DNA of 64,000 nucleotides from Demequina sp. NBRC 110054 (GCF_002090115.1 NZ_BBRK01000004.1:1426001-1490000); one strand, 5' to 3'; counted from the stretch's first letter, positions 26,475 through 38,113 are shown. Program-made: numbers and translations. The notes: generated from the letters alone by a model not told the origin.

Positions 26475-26966
26475 TCACCCCTCGCTCGGCGGCACCACCA
26501 GCACGGGTGCACGCGCGAACTCGAGCACGTGCATCGTGTGGGAGCCGATCCCGCTGACCACGTGCCCGGGGCGCTCCATGCGGCCCAGCACGATCAGATC
26601 GGCCCCGCACGAATCCGCCTCCGCGAGCACCTCGGCCGCGACTCGCCCGCGCCTCGTCACGAGGCCGGCCACCAGCCCGGCCCGCGAGGCGAGGCGCTCC
26701 ACGTGTCCGAGCGCCGCGGTGCAGGCCTGCTCTCGCGCGGACTCGAAGGCCACCGCCTCGGGCGATCCGGCGACGAGGCCATCGTGCTCGACGACCGCGA
26801 CTGCGCGCAGCGTCACGCCGAGCGCGCGCGCGATCGCGATCGCCACCTCCGCGGCCTCGAAGGAGGCGGGCGAGTCGTTCACCGCGACCAGCACCGGGCC
26901 GCCGATCGGGCCGCGGCTCGGCCCCCGCGCGGCGGCGCCGGGCGCGCCCTGCCTCGCGTCGTCCAT
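26475..26966 (-). CDS. Universal stress protein (UspA family), last gene of the V-ATPase operon
   Basis: A 163-residue UspA-fold protein. After a Gly/Ala/Arg-rich start the domain begins PVLVAVNDSPASFEAAEVA, has an acidic Asp near residue 110 and ends GSHTMHVLEFARAPVLVVPP. The ATP-binding motif G-2x-G-9x-G-S is present (GRMERPGHVVSGIGSHT). It overlaps the ATPase subunit D stop by TGATG, so it is translated with the pump. A link between energy stress and ATPase activity is possible but not shown. Confidence 0.85.
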   Translation of the reverse strand: MDDARQGAPGAAARGPSRGPIGGPVLVAVNDSPASFEAAEVAIAIARALGVTLRAVAVVEHDGLVAGSPEAVAFESAREQACTAALGHVERLASRAGLVAGLVTRRGRVAAEVLAEADSCGADLIVLGRMERPGHVVSGIGSHTMHVLEFARAPVLVVPPSEG

Positions 26967-27616
26967 CACGCGCCCCCCGCCGTGGCGGCCTCGGTCCGCG
27001 CCGCATCGTCCCGGCCGCCCTCGCGGCCACCCTGTGCGCCCACCGCCCAGCGCACGCGCAGGTTCTCCTCGCGCTCGAGCTCGTCGAGCGCGCGCTCGAT
27101 CCTCAGCAGCTCGGACGTGAGCTGAGGGATCCAGCGATGCTCGACCGCGCGGCGCCGAGTGCGGGTCGCGGTGAGCTCCGCGGCGACCGTCGCGGCCGCG
27201 CGCCTGCTCGCCGCGTAGGAGGCGGCGGCCGCGATCGCCGCGGCCATCGACTCCGCCGCGTAGGACAGCGCCGTGCTCGCGCCGACCGGCCGCGGACGGG
27301 GGACGGTGACCGTCGCATCGTCCGGGAACTCGAGCCCCATCACGTGCCCGGGCGCGACCGAGACCCGCGCCGAGGTGAGCGGCGAGGCGGCGGCGATCGT
27401 CTCCCAGCCGTCGAGCGCCGCGGCCCTCGAGGCCCAGCCGAGCGCGTCGCCCGCCGCGCGCTCCCACCTCAGGCCCAGGCCGTCGCCGCGCAGCAGCAGC
27501 CGCTCGTGCTCGGCCGCGACGATGCGCTGCTTGCGCTCGAGCAGCTCGACCCCGTGCTCCGCGATCGCCAGCTGCCGCTGCACGCGGAGTCGGGCGGCGC
27601 GGCCGACGTCAGGCAT
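26966..27616 (-). CDS. V/A-type ATPase subunit D (central stalk)
   Basis: A 216-residue, helix-rich subunit forming the rotor shaft inside the A3B3 head. The N-terminal helix contains LAIAEHGVELLERKQRIVAAE, the conserved D/gamma-like coiled coil; the C-terminal helix has the family pattern TRTRRRAVEHRWIPQL. The C-terminus is extended by about 25 Gly/Ala/Arg residues. It overlaps the end of subunit B by 8 nt and the stress-protein start by TGATG. Confidence 0.9.
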   Translation of the reverse strand: MPDVGRAARLRVQRQLAIAEHGVELLERKQRIVAAEHERLLLRGDGLGLRWERAAGDALGWASRAAALDGWETIAAASPLTSARVSVAPGHVMGLEFPDDATVTVPRPRPVGASTALSYAAESMAAAIAAAASYAASRRAAATVAAELTATRTRRRAVEHRWIPQLTSELLRIERALDELEREENLRVRWAVGAQGGREGGRDDAARTEAATAGGA

Positions 27617-29150
27617 CGCGCACCTCCTCGGTCGAGGAGGTTGGCGGCGGGGGCGATGCGGTCTCGGGAGGGGACGATGCGGGGGAGGCCGGGGCGTCGC
27701 TTCCGTCCGGGCCTCCGGGGTCCGGCAGGTGCGCCGCGACCTGCGCGGGGGACACCATGGTCAGCTCCTGCCGTGGCAGCGTCGCGAGAGCGGCCCACGC
27801 CCGGTCGAGGGTCTCCTCGAGCGTCCTCGACTCCGCACGCCCCTGGTGAAGCAGATCCTTCTCCATCGCTTCCCGGTAGGAGAGGTACGCGTGATCGGTC
27901 TCGCCGAGCGCGGAGGCGCCCACGAGCTCGGCCAGCGCGGCGGACTGCCGTGCGCGCGCGAGCGCCGCGAGCACCTGCGCCGCCACGTCGAGGTGGTCGT
28001 CGCGAGTGCGTCCCGCGCCCGCACCGCTGCGCATGAGCCGGGACAGCGAGCTGAGGGTGTCGACGGGCGGGTAGATGCCTCGCGCCGCGAGCTCGGGGGA
28101 CAGCACGATCTGGCCCTCGGTGATGTATCCGGTGAGGTCCGGGACGGGGTGGGTGATGTCGCCCGCGGGCATGGTCAGCACGGGCACGATCGTCACCGAG
28201 CCGTCCTTCCCGCGCACTCGACCGCAGCGCTCGTACAGCGTCGCGAGGTCGGAGTACAGGTAGCCGGGGTAGCCGCGCCGCGCGGGGATCTCGCGCCTCG
28301 CGGCGGAGACCTCGCGCACCGCCTCGGCGTAGCTGGTCATGTCGGACAGGACGACGAGGACGTCGGCGCCCTCCTCGAACGCGAGGTGCTCCGCGACGGT
28401 CAGGGCGAGCCGCGGCGTGAGGATGCGCTCGATCGGCGGGTCGTCGGCCGCATTGAGCAGCAGCACGAGCTCGCCCGACGCGGTGCGCTCCTCGAGTCGG
28501 TCGCGCACGAACGCGATGTCCGCGTGCGTGAGGCCCATCGCCGCGAACACCACCCGGAACCGCGTCCCCGGGCTCGACGACTGCGCCGCGATCTGCGTCG
28601 CGAGGCTCAGGTGCGGCAGCCCCGCGACCGAGAAGATCGGCAGCTTCTGGCCGCGCACGAGCGTGGTGAGCGCGTCGATCACGGACACCCCGGTGAGGAT
28701 CGGCTCGCGCGGAGGCTCCCGCTCGACGGGGTTGAGCGGCCAGCCCGCCACCGGAGCGAAGCGGTCTTCCGCGATCGGTGGGCCGCCGTCGAGCGGCGCG
28801 CCCCGCCCGTTGCACACCCGGCCCAGCCAGTCGGTGCCGACGGGGATGTGCAGCGGCCGGCCGCCGAAGCGCACCTCGACCGCACCGGGGGTGAGCCCCT
28901 CGGTGCCCTCGAAGACCTGCACGGTCGCCTGGTCGGAGTCGAGGTCCAGCACGAGCCCGTGGCGCATCCCGCCGGGCGTCGACACCTCGGCGGACTCGTC
29001 CCAGCCGACCCCGTCGACGCCTCCAACGACCACGAGCGGCCCGCGGATCGCGCGGATGTCGCCGTGCCCGACACGTGCCCCGGCGAGGGCCGAGGGCCGG
29101 TCCCGGCGTTCGGGCGCAGATTCGGTGGCGTCGGTCGGGCGAGGGCTCAT
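27609..29150 (-). CDS. V/A-type ATPase subunit B
   Basis: A 513-residue regulatory nucleotide-binding subunit of the A3B3 head. Seen: N-terminal beta-barrel, LNPVEREPPREPILTGVSVIDAL near residue 120, FSVAGLPHLSLA in place of a full P loop (as normal for B), and GYPGYLYSDLATLYERCGR near 290. About 45 Pro/Ser-rich residues follow the conserved core and are not seen in typical B subunits; a GGACGATGC motif (27672) falls there. The ATG at 29150 overlaps the A subunit stop by ATGA. Confidence 0.93.
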   Translation of the reverse strand: MSPRPTDATESAPERRDRPSALAGARVGHGDIRAIRGPLVVVGGVDGVGWDESAEVSTPGGMRHGLVLDLDSDQATVQVFEGTEGLTPGAVEVRFGGRPLHIPVGTDWLGRVCNGRGAPLDGGPPIAEDRFAPVAGWPLNPVEREPPREPILTGVSVIDALTTLVRGQKLPIFSVAGLPHLSLATQIAAQSSSPGTRFRVVFAAMGLTHADIAFVRDRLEERTASGELVLLLNAADDPPIERILTPRLALTVAEHLAFEEGADVLVVLSDMTSYAEAVREVSAARREIPARRGYPGYLYSDLATLYERCGRVRGKDGSVTIVPVLTMPAGDITHPVPDLTGYITEGQIVLSPELAARGIYPPVDTLSSLSRLMRSGAGAGRTRDDHLDVAAQVLAALARARQSAALAELVGASALGETDHAYLSYREAMEKDLLHQGRAESRTLEETLDRAWAALATLPRQELTMVSPAQVAAHLPDPGGPDGSDAPASPASSPPETASPPPPTSSTEEVRDA

Positions 29151-30946
29151 GGCAGCGCCCCGATCTCGGCGAGCATGCGCTCCCGGATCGCCGCGACCCC
29201 GGCCGCGTCGGAGGGCCCGACGTCCTGCGAGGCCCGGATGACCGGCCCGAAGTCGAGCCGCTCCACCGCGGTGGCGGTCGCCCCACGGTCGATCGCGTCG
29301 TGGCACGCGGAGATGACCTCGAGCACGAGCGTGAGCAGCGCCGCGCCCTTGCCGCCCGAGCAGAAGGCGTCGTTCGGGCTCAGCGCGTTCTGGGAGAGAA
29401 CCGCCTCGCGCAGCAGCCTCCCGCCGAGCACGACCATGCGCTCGCGGCCGGGCAGCGACCCGACCCCGATGACCTCCGCGAGCGAGGACAGCCGGTCGGC
29501 CTCGGCGAGGATCTCGAGCGCGCTGGCCCTGCGCGCCGCCCACTCGGGGTCACCGTGAACGGTCTGCCAGCGCGCAAGATAGTCGGTGTCGCGCGCGAAC
29601 GACCCCGACCACTGCACTGCGGGATAGTGCCGCGCGTAGGCGAGGTCGCGGTCGAGCATCCACATCGCGCGCACGAACCGCTGTGTGATGGTCGTGACCG
29701 GCTCCGACATGTCGCCTCCGGGAGGGGAGACTGCGCCGATCACCGTGACCGAGGCCTCCTGGCCGCCGAGCGTCGTCACCCGCCCTGCGCGCTCGTAGAA
29801 CGCCGCGAGCTGGGAGGACAGGTCCGCGGGGAAGCCCTCCTCTGCCGGCAGGTCCCCGCGCCGGTTCGCGAACTCGCGCAGCGCCTCCGCCCATCGCGAC
29901 GTCGAGTCCGCGATCACGACCGCGTCGTGGCCCATATCGCGGTAGTACTCGGCGATCGAGATGCCCGTGTAGATCGACAGCTCGCGCGCCATCATCGGCA
30001 TGTTCGACGTGTTGGCTACCACGACGGTGCGGTCCACGAGCCGCCCACCGGTGCGCTCGTCGACGAGCCGCCCGAAGTCGTCGAGGACGTCGGCCATCTC
30101 GTTGCCGCGCTCGCCGCAGCCGACGTAGACGATCACGTCGGCGTCGCACCACTTCGCGACCTGCTGGAGCAGCATCGTCTTGCCCGTGCCGAAGCCGCCG
30201 GTCACCGCGGCCGCCGCGCCCCGCGCGACGGGGAAGAACAGGTCGAGCACGCGCTGGCCGGTGTGCAGGGGGACGGGCTCGGTGAGGCGCTCGCTGAAGG
30301 GGCGCGGACGGCGCATCGGCCACCTCTCGGACAGCCGCACCTCGGTCTCGGGTGGCCCGGGAGAATCGGCGCCGAGGGCGCCGCTCTGGGGGACTCCGAT
30401 CCGGGCGACCACGTCGAGCGAGCCGACCTCCGCATCGTCCTGGATCCACGAGACGACGCCTGAGGCCCCCGCCGGGACGACGACGCGATGCTCGACCGCG
30501 CCCGAGTCGGGCACCGTGCCGAGCACGTCGCCGGCGGTCACCGCGTCGCCGAGCGCGACCGACGGGACGAAGTGCCAGCGGCGATCGTCGCTCGCGACGG
30601 ACTCGGGGCGGTCGGAGCGTAGCCAGATCGGCGCGGACGTGAGGGGGCGCATCAGGCCGTCGAAGGCCGCGCCGAGCAGGCCCGGACCGAACAGCCCGGT
30701 AAGCGGCTGCCCGCTGCCTGTCGCCGCCTCGCCCACACGGACGCCGCCCGTGTACTCGTAGGCCTGCATCGTCGCGCGGCCGCCCTCGACGGCGACCACC
30801 TCGGCGCTGATCCGGTCCTCGCCGACGTGGAGGATCTCGCCCATCGCGACGTCCGCGACGCCCTCGGCCTCGAGCAGGGGACCCGTGACGCGCACGGTGC
30901 GGCCGACGCGCGCGTCCGGGGAGGCTTCTCTTCCGTCCACACTCAT
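29147..30946 (-). CDS. V/A-type ATPase catalytic subunit A
   Basis: A 599-residue catalytic subunit. The P loop GGFGTGKT lies near residue 240, the Walker-B region DAVVIADSTSRWAEALRE near 335, and the V/A-specific nonhomologous insertion between the barrel and the nucleotide domain occupies roughly residues 115-200. GGDMSEPVTTITQRF follows near 400. The set of features separates it from F-type beta. The ATG at 30946 overlaps the subunit E stop by ATGA. With B, D and the stalk subunits it forms a rotary pump that uses or makes ATP. Confidence 0.95.
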   Translation of the reverse strand: MSVDGREASPDARVGRTVRVTGPLLEAEGVADVAMGEILHVGEDRISAEVVAVEGGRATMQAYEYTGGVRVGEAATGSGQPLTGLFGPGLLGAAFDGLMRPLTSAPIWLRSDRPESVASDDRRWHFVPSVALGDAVTAGDVLGTVPDSGAVEHRVVVPAGASGVVSWIQDDAEVGSLDVVARIGVPQSGALGADSPGPPETEVRLSERWPMRRPRPFSERLTEPVPLHTGQRVLDLFFPVARGAAAAVTGGFGTGKTMLLQQVAKWCDADVIVYVGCGERGNEMADVLDDFGRLVDERTGGRLVDRTVVVANTSNMPMMARELSIYTGISIAEYYRDMGHDAVVIADSTSRWAEALREFANRRGDLPAEEGFPADLSSQLAAFYERAGRVTTLGGQEASVTVIGAVSPPGGDMSEPVTTITQRFVRAMWMLDRDLAYARHYPAVQWSGSFARDTDYLARWQTVHGDPEWAARRASALEILAEADRLSSLAEVIGVGSLPGRERMVVLGGRLLREAVLSQNALSPNDAFCSGGKGAALLTLVLEVISACHDAIDRGATATAVERLDFGPVIRASQDVGPSDAAGVAAIRERMLAEIGALP

Positions 30947-31463
30947 GCGTGCCACAGCGCCGACACCTCCCCGGCCATCGACTCGAGCGTCGCCCGCGCG
31001 AGCGTGGGGATCGTGAGGTCGAGGCGGCGTGCGCCCTGGGTCGCGACGATGCCTCCGTCGGGGTGCTCGGTGAGCGTCGCCTCGGGCCCGAGCAGCGCGG
31101 CCGCGCGGGCCCTCAGCGCCTCGAGCATGTGCGGGTAGTCGGGCGAGTCCCGCAGGGCGGCCGCGCGCGCGAGCACCGCAGACTCGAGGTCGCCGCGCAG
31201 CGACTCCCGCCCCGCGAGGCGAAGCTCGTGGGCGCGGCGACGCTCGCGCGCGGACCTGAGCGCGGCATCGGATCGCGCGGTCGAGGCGCCGGACTCCGCG
31301 GCGCGCGTGACGATCCCTTCCGCCTCGCGCTCGGCGTCGGCGAGCATCGTCGCGGCGCTCTCGTCGGCCTCCGCGCGCACCTGCTCCGCCGCGGCCCTCG
31401 CGCGCGCGAGGATGTCCGCGCGCAGAGGCACGAGCTGCTCGGCGGAGCGGGGCGGGAGGGGCT

Positions 31464-31467
<4 letters not shown>
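30943..31467 (-). CDS. V/A-type ATPase subunit E (peripheral stalk)
   Basis: A 174-residue protein. Residues 15-90 are a long Ala/Glu/Arg helix suited to a coiled coil; the C-terminal domain (about 100-174) holds ALLGPEATLTEHPDGGIVAT, a pattern seen in E subunits. It pairs with the G/H-type helix protein to tether the head to subunit I. The start at 31467 overlaps the subunit F stop by ATGA. Confidence 0.82.
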
Positions 31468-33607
<2,140 letters not shown>

Positions 33608-33621
<14 letters not shown>

Positions 33622-34531
33622 CGAGCACCTCCCTCGCGGCCGGGCCCTGGTCGATCGTCGCGATCGCTGCCTGGACGCGCCACGCGTCGGCGGAGAGCAG
33701 CGCGATCCCCGCGACGACGACGTCGGGACCGGGGCTGCCCTGGCGGAGCATCGCGGCGGCCTCGGCCTCCATCGCGGCGTAGGTCCGCACCTCCGCGCGC
33801 CAGAGCCCCGAGGGAGAGGCGATGTCGGCGAACGCCGAACGGGTGCCGGTGGGGAGGCCGATGGCGAACGAGGGCAGGTCGGTCGCGCTCTCCCACGCGT
33901 GGCCCAGGAGGGGGCCGACGCGCTGACGCAGCGCCGGTCCGGGGTGGACGCCGTCGACGAACCGGAGCCGCGCGATCGCCAGCGCGAGATCGCGCGCGCA
34001 CCATGTCCGCGCGGCGGGTGCCGCCTGCGCGTACCGGGTGAGCCACGCGGCGGTGAGGAGGTCGGCGAGCTGGTCTGCCTCGCCCTCAGGGACCTCGCCC
34101 CACGAGGTCCGCGCGAGGAGCTCCCGCAACCTGTCGGAGGATTCGGCACGGCGCAGCACGCTCCACGAGGTCTCCATCACGCCAAGGTCGTAGGGCGCAC
34201 CCGACGAGCCGCCGTCGAGCTCGCGCAGTCGGCCGAGGGTGTTGTCCCGCTCGAACCTCGCGGCGGCCGCGCGCAGGATGCCCGTGCCCGCGGCGGGCGC
34301 CCACCCGGCGAGGACGCGCAGCTGCCACAGCAGGGTCTCGCGCACGGCCCGTTGGAGATCCTCGGGGCCGGTGGCCTCCGCGGCGCGGACACCATAGCTC
34401 CACCTCGCCAGCAGGTCCTCGGCCTCGCGCCACGAGCGGACCGCGGCAAGGCGCGCGGCGCCCTCCTCCCCGGCGCGGCCCGCGGCGAGCGCGCGCACCC
34501 GCACCGAGGCGGCGACCCAGCCCGCGCTCAT
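33608..34531 (-). CDS. V/A-type ATPase subunit C-like (AC39 family)
   Basis: A 307-residue, nearly all-helical protein of the vATP-synt_AC39 family, the socket linking the central stalk to the rotor ring. Position between the stalk protein and subunit I, length and helical content fit. The sequence is divergent; the best block is RRLRELLARTSWGEVPEGEADQL-like near residue 130. It starts with ATGA overlap on the previous gene and ends 14 nt inside the subunit I start region. Confidence 0.75.
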
Positions 34532-35061
34532 GACCCGGCCCCCGCATCGTCCCTGCCCGCACCGCTCCTGCGCCCTGGAATCGCACCAGGCCCGGAATCC
34601 GCCCCGAGATCGGCCCTCATGCGATTCCAGGAGGCATCGCCGCCCAGGTCCTCGACGAGGCGCGAGATCACCGCGGCGGCCGCCTCGTCTACGCGCGGGG
34701 CGCGAGAGGCGAGGAGCTGCTCGGCGTCTCGTCGCGCCTGTGCCGTCGTGCGCGCGTCGTCCTCCGCGGCGGAGGACAGGATCGCGGCGGCGGCCTCGGC
34801 CTCGCGCGCGGGGGCCTCCCGGCGAGCGCGGGCCACGACGGCCGCGGCATCTGAGCGGGCATTGTCGAGCCGGTCGGCCGCCGCGGACTCCGCGACGGAC
34901 GCAAGGTCGGTCGCCGCGGTCAGATCCGCGTCGAGGATCGCGAAGACGGGCGCGAGCTCGAGGGCGGCACCCGTGCGTGCGGCCACGTGCGCGGCGGACT
35001 CGGCCGCTCCTCCAGGTGCTGTCACCGGGCGGAAGCGGTCAAGGATCTCCTGCCAGCGCAT
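34528..35061 (-). CDS. V/A-type ATPase G/H-like peripheral stalk protein, first gene of the operon
   Basis: A 177-residue protein with a central 80-residue Ala/Glu/Arg helix (about 60-140), suited to pair with subunit E. Position at the operon start and coiled-coil character suggest the G/H stalk subunit, but no strong family motif is seen. The C-terminal 25 residues are low-complexity and include a GCATCGTCC motif (34544). GAGGAAGAGAG stands before the ATG at 35061. Confidence 0.6.
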   Translation of the reverse strand: MRWQEILDRFRPVTAPGGAAESAAHVAARTGAALELAPVFAILDADLTAATDLASVAESAAADRLDNARSDAAAVVARARREAPAREAEAAAAILSSAAEDDARTTAQARRDAEQLLASRAPRVDEAAAAVISRLVEDLGGDASWNRMRADLGADSGPGAIPGRRSGAGRDDAGAGS

Positions 35062-35284
35062 CTCTCTTCCTCGAGCCGGACGCGGCGGGGCGGAGCGGCC
35101 GCCCCCTCGCCTTCGAATCTACTCCCGGGTCGGCGGGCGCGCGCGGCGCCGGGAAGCAGCGACATCCCTGGTGGGAAGCGAAACCGGGAGCGAGGCCCGG
35201 CGCCGAGACGCCGAGCCTCACCGGGGTGCGGGTGGGGCCGTGCGCGGAGAGGATGGCGCGCGGCCCCGCCGTTCCTGACCCGCC

Positions 35285-35551
35285 CTACGCGTCGCCGTTG
35301 TCGCGAGGAGCGAGCCTGGACTCGAGGGCGATCGCGAGACCGCCGACGACCAGGGTGAGCGGGCCGAGGACTCCGAGGAGGTGGAGGAGATTCACGGTCG
35401 CGCTCGGGTGGGAGGCGATCGGTGCGCCGTCCGCGGCGGCAGCCGTCGTCGCGCTCGCCATCGTGGGGTCCGGCAGATGCGTGGCGATCACGACGAGCAG
35501 CGCGGCGTAGATCGTGGTCTGGACGAGGGCTGGGACGGCGCGCGAGAGCAT
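35285..35551 (-). CDS. Small two-helix membrane protein, unknown function
   Basis: An 88-residue protein with helices at about residues 5-25 (VPALVQTTIYAALLVVIATH) and 52-75 (LLHLLGVLGPLTLVVGGLAIAL) joined by an Ala/Thr-rich loop. I do not recognise the family. It lies upstream of the V-ATPase operon on the same strand, separated by 223 nt in which I see no gene. The Shine-Dalgarno is weak, so the start is uncertain and the gene moderately supported. Confidence 0.5.
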   Translation of the reverse strand: MLSRAVPALVQTTIYAALLVVIATHLPDPTMASATTAAAADGAPIASHPSATVNLLHLLGVLGPLTLVVGGLAIALESRLAPRDNGDA

Positions 35552-35598
35552 GGCGGATCCAATCGGGATGAGTGGGCGCGGCCTGCGTGGGCGGTGCG

Positions 35599-35614
35599 CC
35601 TTGACCCTTCAAGG
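35599..35614. promoter_or_regulatory. Inverted repeat CCTTGA-N4-TCAAGG
   Basis: A perfect 6-bp inverted repeat with a 4-bp centre, 48-63 nt before the small membrane-protein start. It looks like a MerR- or ArsR-type operator but no such regulator is adjacent. Confidence 0.4.
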
Positions 35615-35635
35615 GTGCCGGGATGCGCGGGAGAT

Positions 35636-35652
35636 TCCATCCGCCGGATGGA
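35636..35652. promoter_or_regulatory. Palindrome TCCATCCG-C-CGGATGGA
   Basis: A perfect 8-bp inverted repeat around one base, between the TetR gene and the small membrane-protein gene. It could be an operator or a small hairpin ending the TetR transcript. Confidence 0.4.
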
Positions 35653-35750
35653 GACACTTGCGGGTACTACGTGGGTGGTATCGGCGGTCGGTGCGTCCGG
35701 CCGCGAGGGGCGCGGACGCAGCGAGGGAGGGGAGTGATGTGAGCGCTGAC

Positions 35751-36314
35751 CTACGGCACCAGATCGGCGGCGATCTCCTGCGCGGCGGCGGCGCGCTCCT
35801 CGACGGTGCCGCCGAGGTCGCTGCCGGGCTTGTTCGCGATGAGGACCGTCATGATCGCCATGCGGACGCGGAGGCGCTCGGCGACCGTCGCGTCCTCGGG
35901 CTGGGCGGCCTCCCACAGGCGCACCTTGAGGTCGTGCACCAGGTTGGTGGTGCCGTCGAGGTTGCGCAGGGCGACCTCGTTCTGCTGCACGCAGCGCAGC
36001 ACCTCGCCAGGAACGCCGAACGTGATGTCGCCCAGTCGTCGGATGAGCTCGAGTCGCCGCTCGCGCGTGGAAGGGCCCGCCTTCATCCACGAGACGAGCT
36101 CCTCGATCTGCGTGGAGGCCTGCGCCAGGAGGGAGTCGAGGATCTCCTCCTTGGTCTTGAAGTGGTAGTACAGCGCGGCCTTCGTGACCCCGAGATCCTC
36201 GGCGATCTCGCGCAGGGAGGTCTGGTCGTAGCCGTTGTCGGTGAACCGCTCGAGCGCGACGGCCTGGATGCGCGCGCGGGTGTCTCCCCGGCGGCGGGCG
36301 GCGGTCTCTGTCAT
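35751..36314 (-). CDS. TetR-family regulator of the adjacent MFS pump
   Basis: A 187-residue repressor. The helix-turn-helix is textbook: YDQTSLREIAEDLGVTKAAL followed by YYHFKTKEEILDSLL at residues 28-62. The C-terminal domain (70-187) binds an unknown ligand. The ATG at 36314 has AGGAAGGA upstream. It is divergent from the DHA2 drug exporter gene, with two related operators between them, the classic arrangement of an efflux repressor. Confidence 0.92.
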   Translation of the reverse strand: MTETAARRRGDTRARIQAVALERFTDNGYDQTSLREIAEDLGVTKAALYYHFKTKEEILDSLLAQASTQIEELVSWMKAGPSTRERRLELIRRLGDITFGVPGEVLRCVQQNEVALRNLDGTTNLVHDLKVRLWEAAQPEDATVAERLRVRMAIMTVLIANKPGSDLGGTVEERAAAAQEIAADLVP

Positions 36315-36358
36315 GGCGGTCCTTCCTCAGCTCCCTGAATTCTACTCATGATTCTGAC

Positions 36359-36373
36359 TTGACGACCGGCTAG
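36359..36373. promoter_or_regulatory. TetR operator copy 1
   Basis: TTGACGACCGGCTAG. It matches copy 2 at 36400-36414 in 11 of 15 positions, including the shared CGGCTAG end, and overlaps the -35 of the exporter promoter. Confidence 0.65.
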
Positions 36374-36387
36374 TTCCGGCTTAGTCT
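36359..36387 (+). promoter_or_regulatory. Sigma-70-type promoter of the MFS exporter
   Basis: TTGACG (36359-36364), a 17-bp spacer and TAGTCT (36382-36387), facing the exporter gene. It is one of the best -35/-10 pairs in the window, and both operator copies would block it. Confidence 0.6.
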
Positions 36388-36399
36388 CACAGTATCAAC

Positions 36400-36414
36400 T
36401 TACCGGGCGGCTAG
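36400..36414. promoter_or_regulatory. TetR operator copy 2
   Basis: TTACCGGGCGGCTAG, 41 bp (about four helical turns) downstream of copy 1. The left half matches the TTACCG half-site common in TetR operators. Confidence 0.65.
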
Positions 36415-36580
36415 GAAGTTCCCCTGGGTCGAATGTCCCTGAGCTCATTCGTCCCGCCAAGCCAGCCGCCGCATCGTCCTCGCCCCCCCCCCGGGGCCAG
36501 GACATCCGCCCCCACGGGCACCCGCCACCGTCGGCATCGTCCGAGCTCCTCGGCGACCCCGCGCCTACGAAAGGTCCCTC

Positions 36581-38113
36581 ATGGACACCACCCCCGATCC
36601 CCGCCGCTGGTGGGGACTCGCCGCGATCGGGCTCGCGCAGCTCATGGTCGTGCTCGACATGACCATCGTGAACATCGCACTCCCCACCGCGCAGGCCGAC
36701 CTCGGCATCTCCGACGCCGACCGCCAGTGGGTCATCACCGCGTACACGCTCGCGTTCGGCGGACTGCTGCTGCTCGGAGGCCGGCTCGGCGACGTGATGG
36801 GGCGCAAGCGCACCCTGATCGTCGGCCTCGCGGGCTTCGCCGTGGCCTCCGCGTTCGGAGGGCTGTCGCAGACCTTCGCGATGCTGATCATCGCCCGCGC
36901 GCTGCAGGGAGTGTTCGCCGCGCTGCTCGCACCGGCCGCGCTGTCGATGCTCAACGTCACCTTCACCGACGCCCGCGAGCGGGCCCGCGCGCTCGGCGTC
37001 TACGGCGCGATCGCTGGAGGAGGCGCCGCGATCGGCCTCATCCTCGGCGGCGCGCTCACGCAGTATGTCGACTGGCGCTGGACGCTCACCGTCAACGTGC
37101 CCATCGCTGTGGTCGCGATCATCGGGGCGTCGCTGTTCCTACGCGACCACCGCGTCGAGGGCATCCGCACCAGGCTCGACGTCCCTGGCGCACTGCTCGT
37201 CACCGGCGGTGTCCTCGCGATCGTCTACGGCCTGAGCGAGGCGGAGCAGGACGGTTGGACCTCCGCGCTCGTGCTGTCGATGTTCGCGCTCGGCGCGGTG
37301 CTGCTCGCGGCCTTCGTCCTGGTCGAGCGCCGCACCCCGCACGCGCTGCTGCCGCTGCACCTGCTGCGCGACCGCAACCGCGTCGGCGCCCTCACGGTCG
37401 TCGGCCTCACCCAGATCGGTATGTTCGGCGTCTTCCTCTTCCTCACCTACTACCTGCAGGGCGTCCAGGGCTTCTCGCCCATGAGGACCGGTGTCGCGTT
37501 CCTCCCGATGGTGCTCGGCATGATGACCGGCGCCGTCGGTATCTCGGCGAGGCTCCTGCCGCGCGTCGGCCCGCGCCGCCTCATGGTGCCCGGCACGCTG
37601 CTCGCGACCGGTGCGCTGCTGTTCCTCACGCAGATCGAGGTCGGCTCGTCGTACTGGGTGCACGTGATGCCTGGCCTGCTGTTCCTGGGCCTCGGCATGG
37701 GCATGACGTTCATGCCGTCGATGGCGACCGCGACCGGCGGCGTGCGGGGCACGGACGCGGGCGTCGTGTCCGCGACGCTCAACACGACCCAGCAGGTCGG
37801 CGGATCCATCGGGATCGCGCTGCTCAACACGGTCGCGGCGAACGTCACCGCCGACTGGATCGCCGACCACGGGTCCACGACCGCGGGAGAGCTCGCCGAG
37901 GCCGCGGTGCAGGGCTTCACGACCGCGATGTGGATCTCGGTGGGCGCGGTGCTGCTCGCCTCGGTCGCCGCCGCGATCCTCGTCAACATGCGTCCCACCG
38001 CCCATGGCGAGAGCCACGGCGACGCTGAGGGCGAGATCGCCCCGGCGGACATCGATGCGGCGGTTGCCGTCACGGCCGCCGCTCTCGAGGAGGGCAGCGC
38101 CGACAAGCGCTAG
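36581..38113 (+). CDS. MFS exporter, DHA2 (EmrB/QacA) family
   Basis: A 510-residue membrane protein with about 14 helices, the DHA2 number. Family motifs: LMVVLDMTIVNIALPTAQ in helix 1, LLGGRLGDVMGRKRTL for motif A, ARALQGVFAALLAPAALS, and the helix-5 antiporter region GGGAAIGLILGGALTQYVDW. It should pump drugs or other amphipathic compounds out using the proton gradient. The C-terminal 35 residues are acidic and cytoplasmic. Expression is probably controlled by the divergent TetR gene. The 265-nt gap upstream also holds two GCATCGTCC copies (36471, 36534). Confidence 0.93.
   Translation: MDTTPDPRRWWGLAAIGLAQLMVVLDMTIVNIALPTAQADLGISDADRQWVITAYTLAFGGLLLLGGRLGDVMGRKRTLIVGLAGFAVASAFGGLSQTFAMLIIARALQGVFAALLAPAALSMLNVTFTDARERARALGVYGAIAGGGAAIGLILGGALTQYVDWRWTLTVNVPIAVVAIIGASLFLRDHRVEGIRTRLDVPGALLVTGGVLAIVYGLSEAEQDGWTSALVLSMFALGAVLLAAFVLVERRTPHALLPLHLLRDRNRVGALTVVGLTQIGMFGVFLFLTYYLQGVQGFSPMRTGVAFLPMVLGMMTGAVGISARLLPRVGPRRLMVPGTLLATGALLFLTQIEVGSSYWVHVMPGLLFLGLGMGMTFMPSMATATGGVRGTDAGVVSATLNTTQQVGGSIGIALLNTVAANVTADWIADHGSTTAGELAEAAVQGFTTAMWISVGAVLLASVAAAILVNMRPTAHGESHGDAEGEIAPADIDAAVAVTAAALEEGSADKR

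Noticed and set aside
27609..30946. F-type ATP synthase
   Set aside because: The nonhomologous insertion in A, the P-loop-less B and the E, F, D, I and K genes define a V/A-type pump; no atpB-atpE-atpF order is present.
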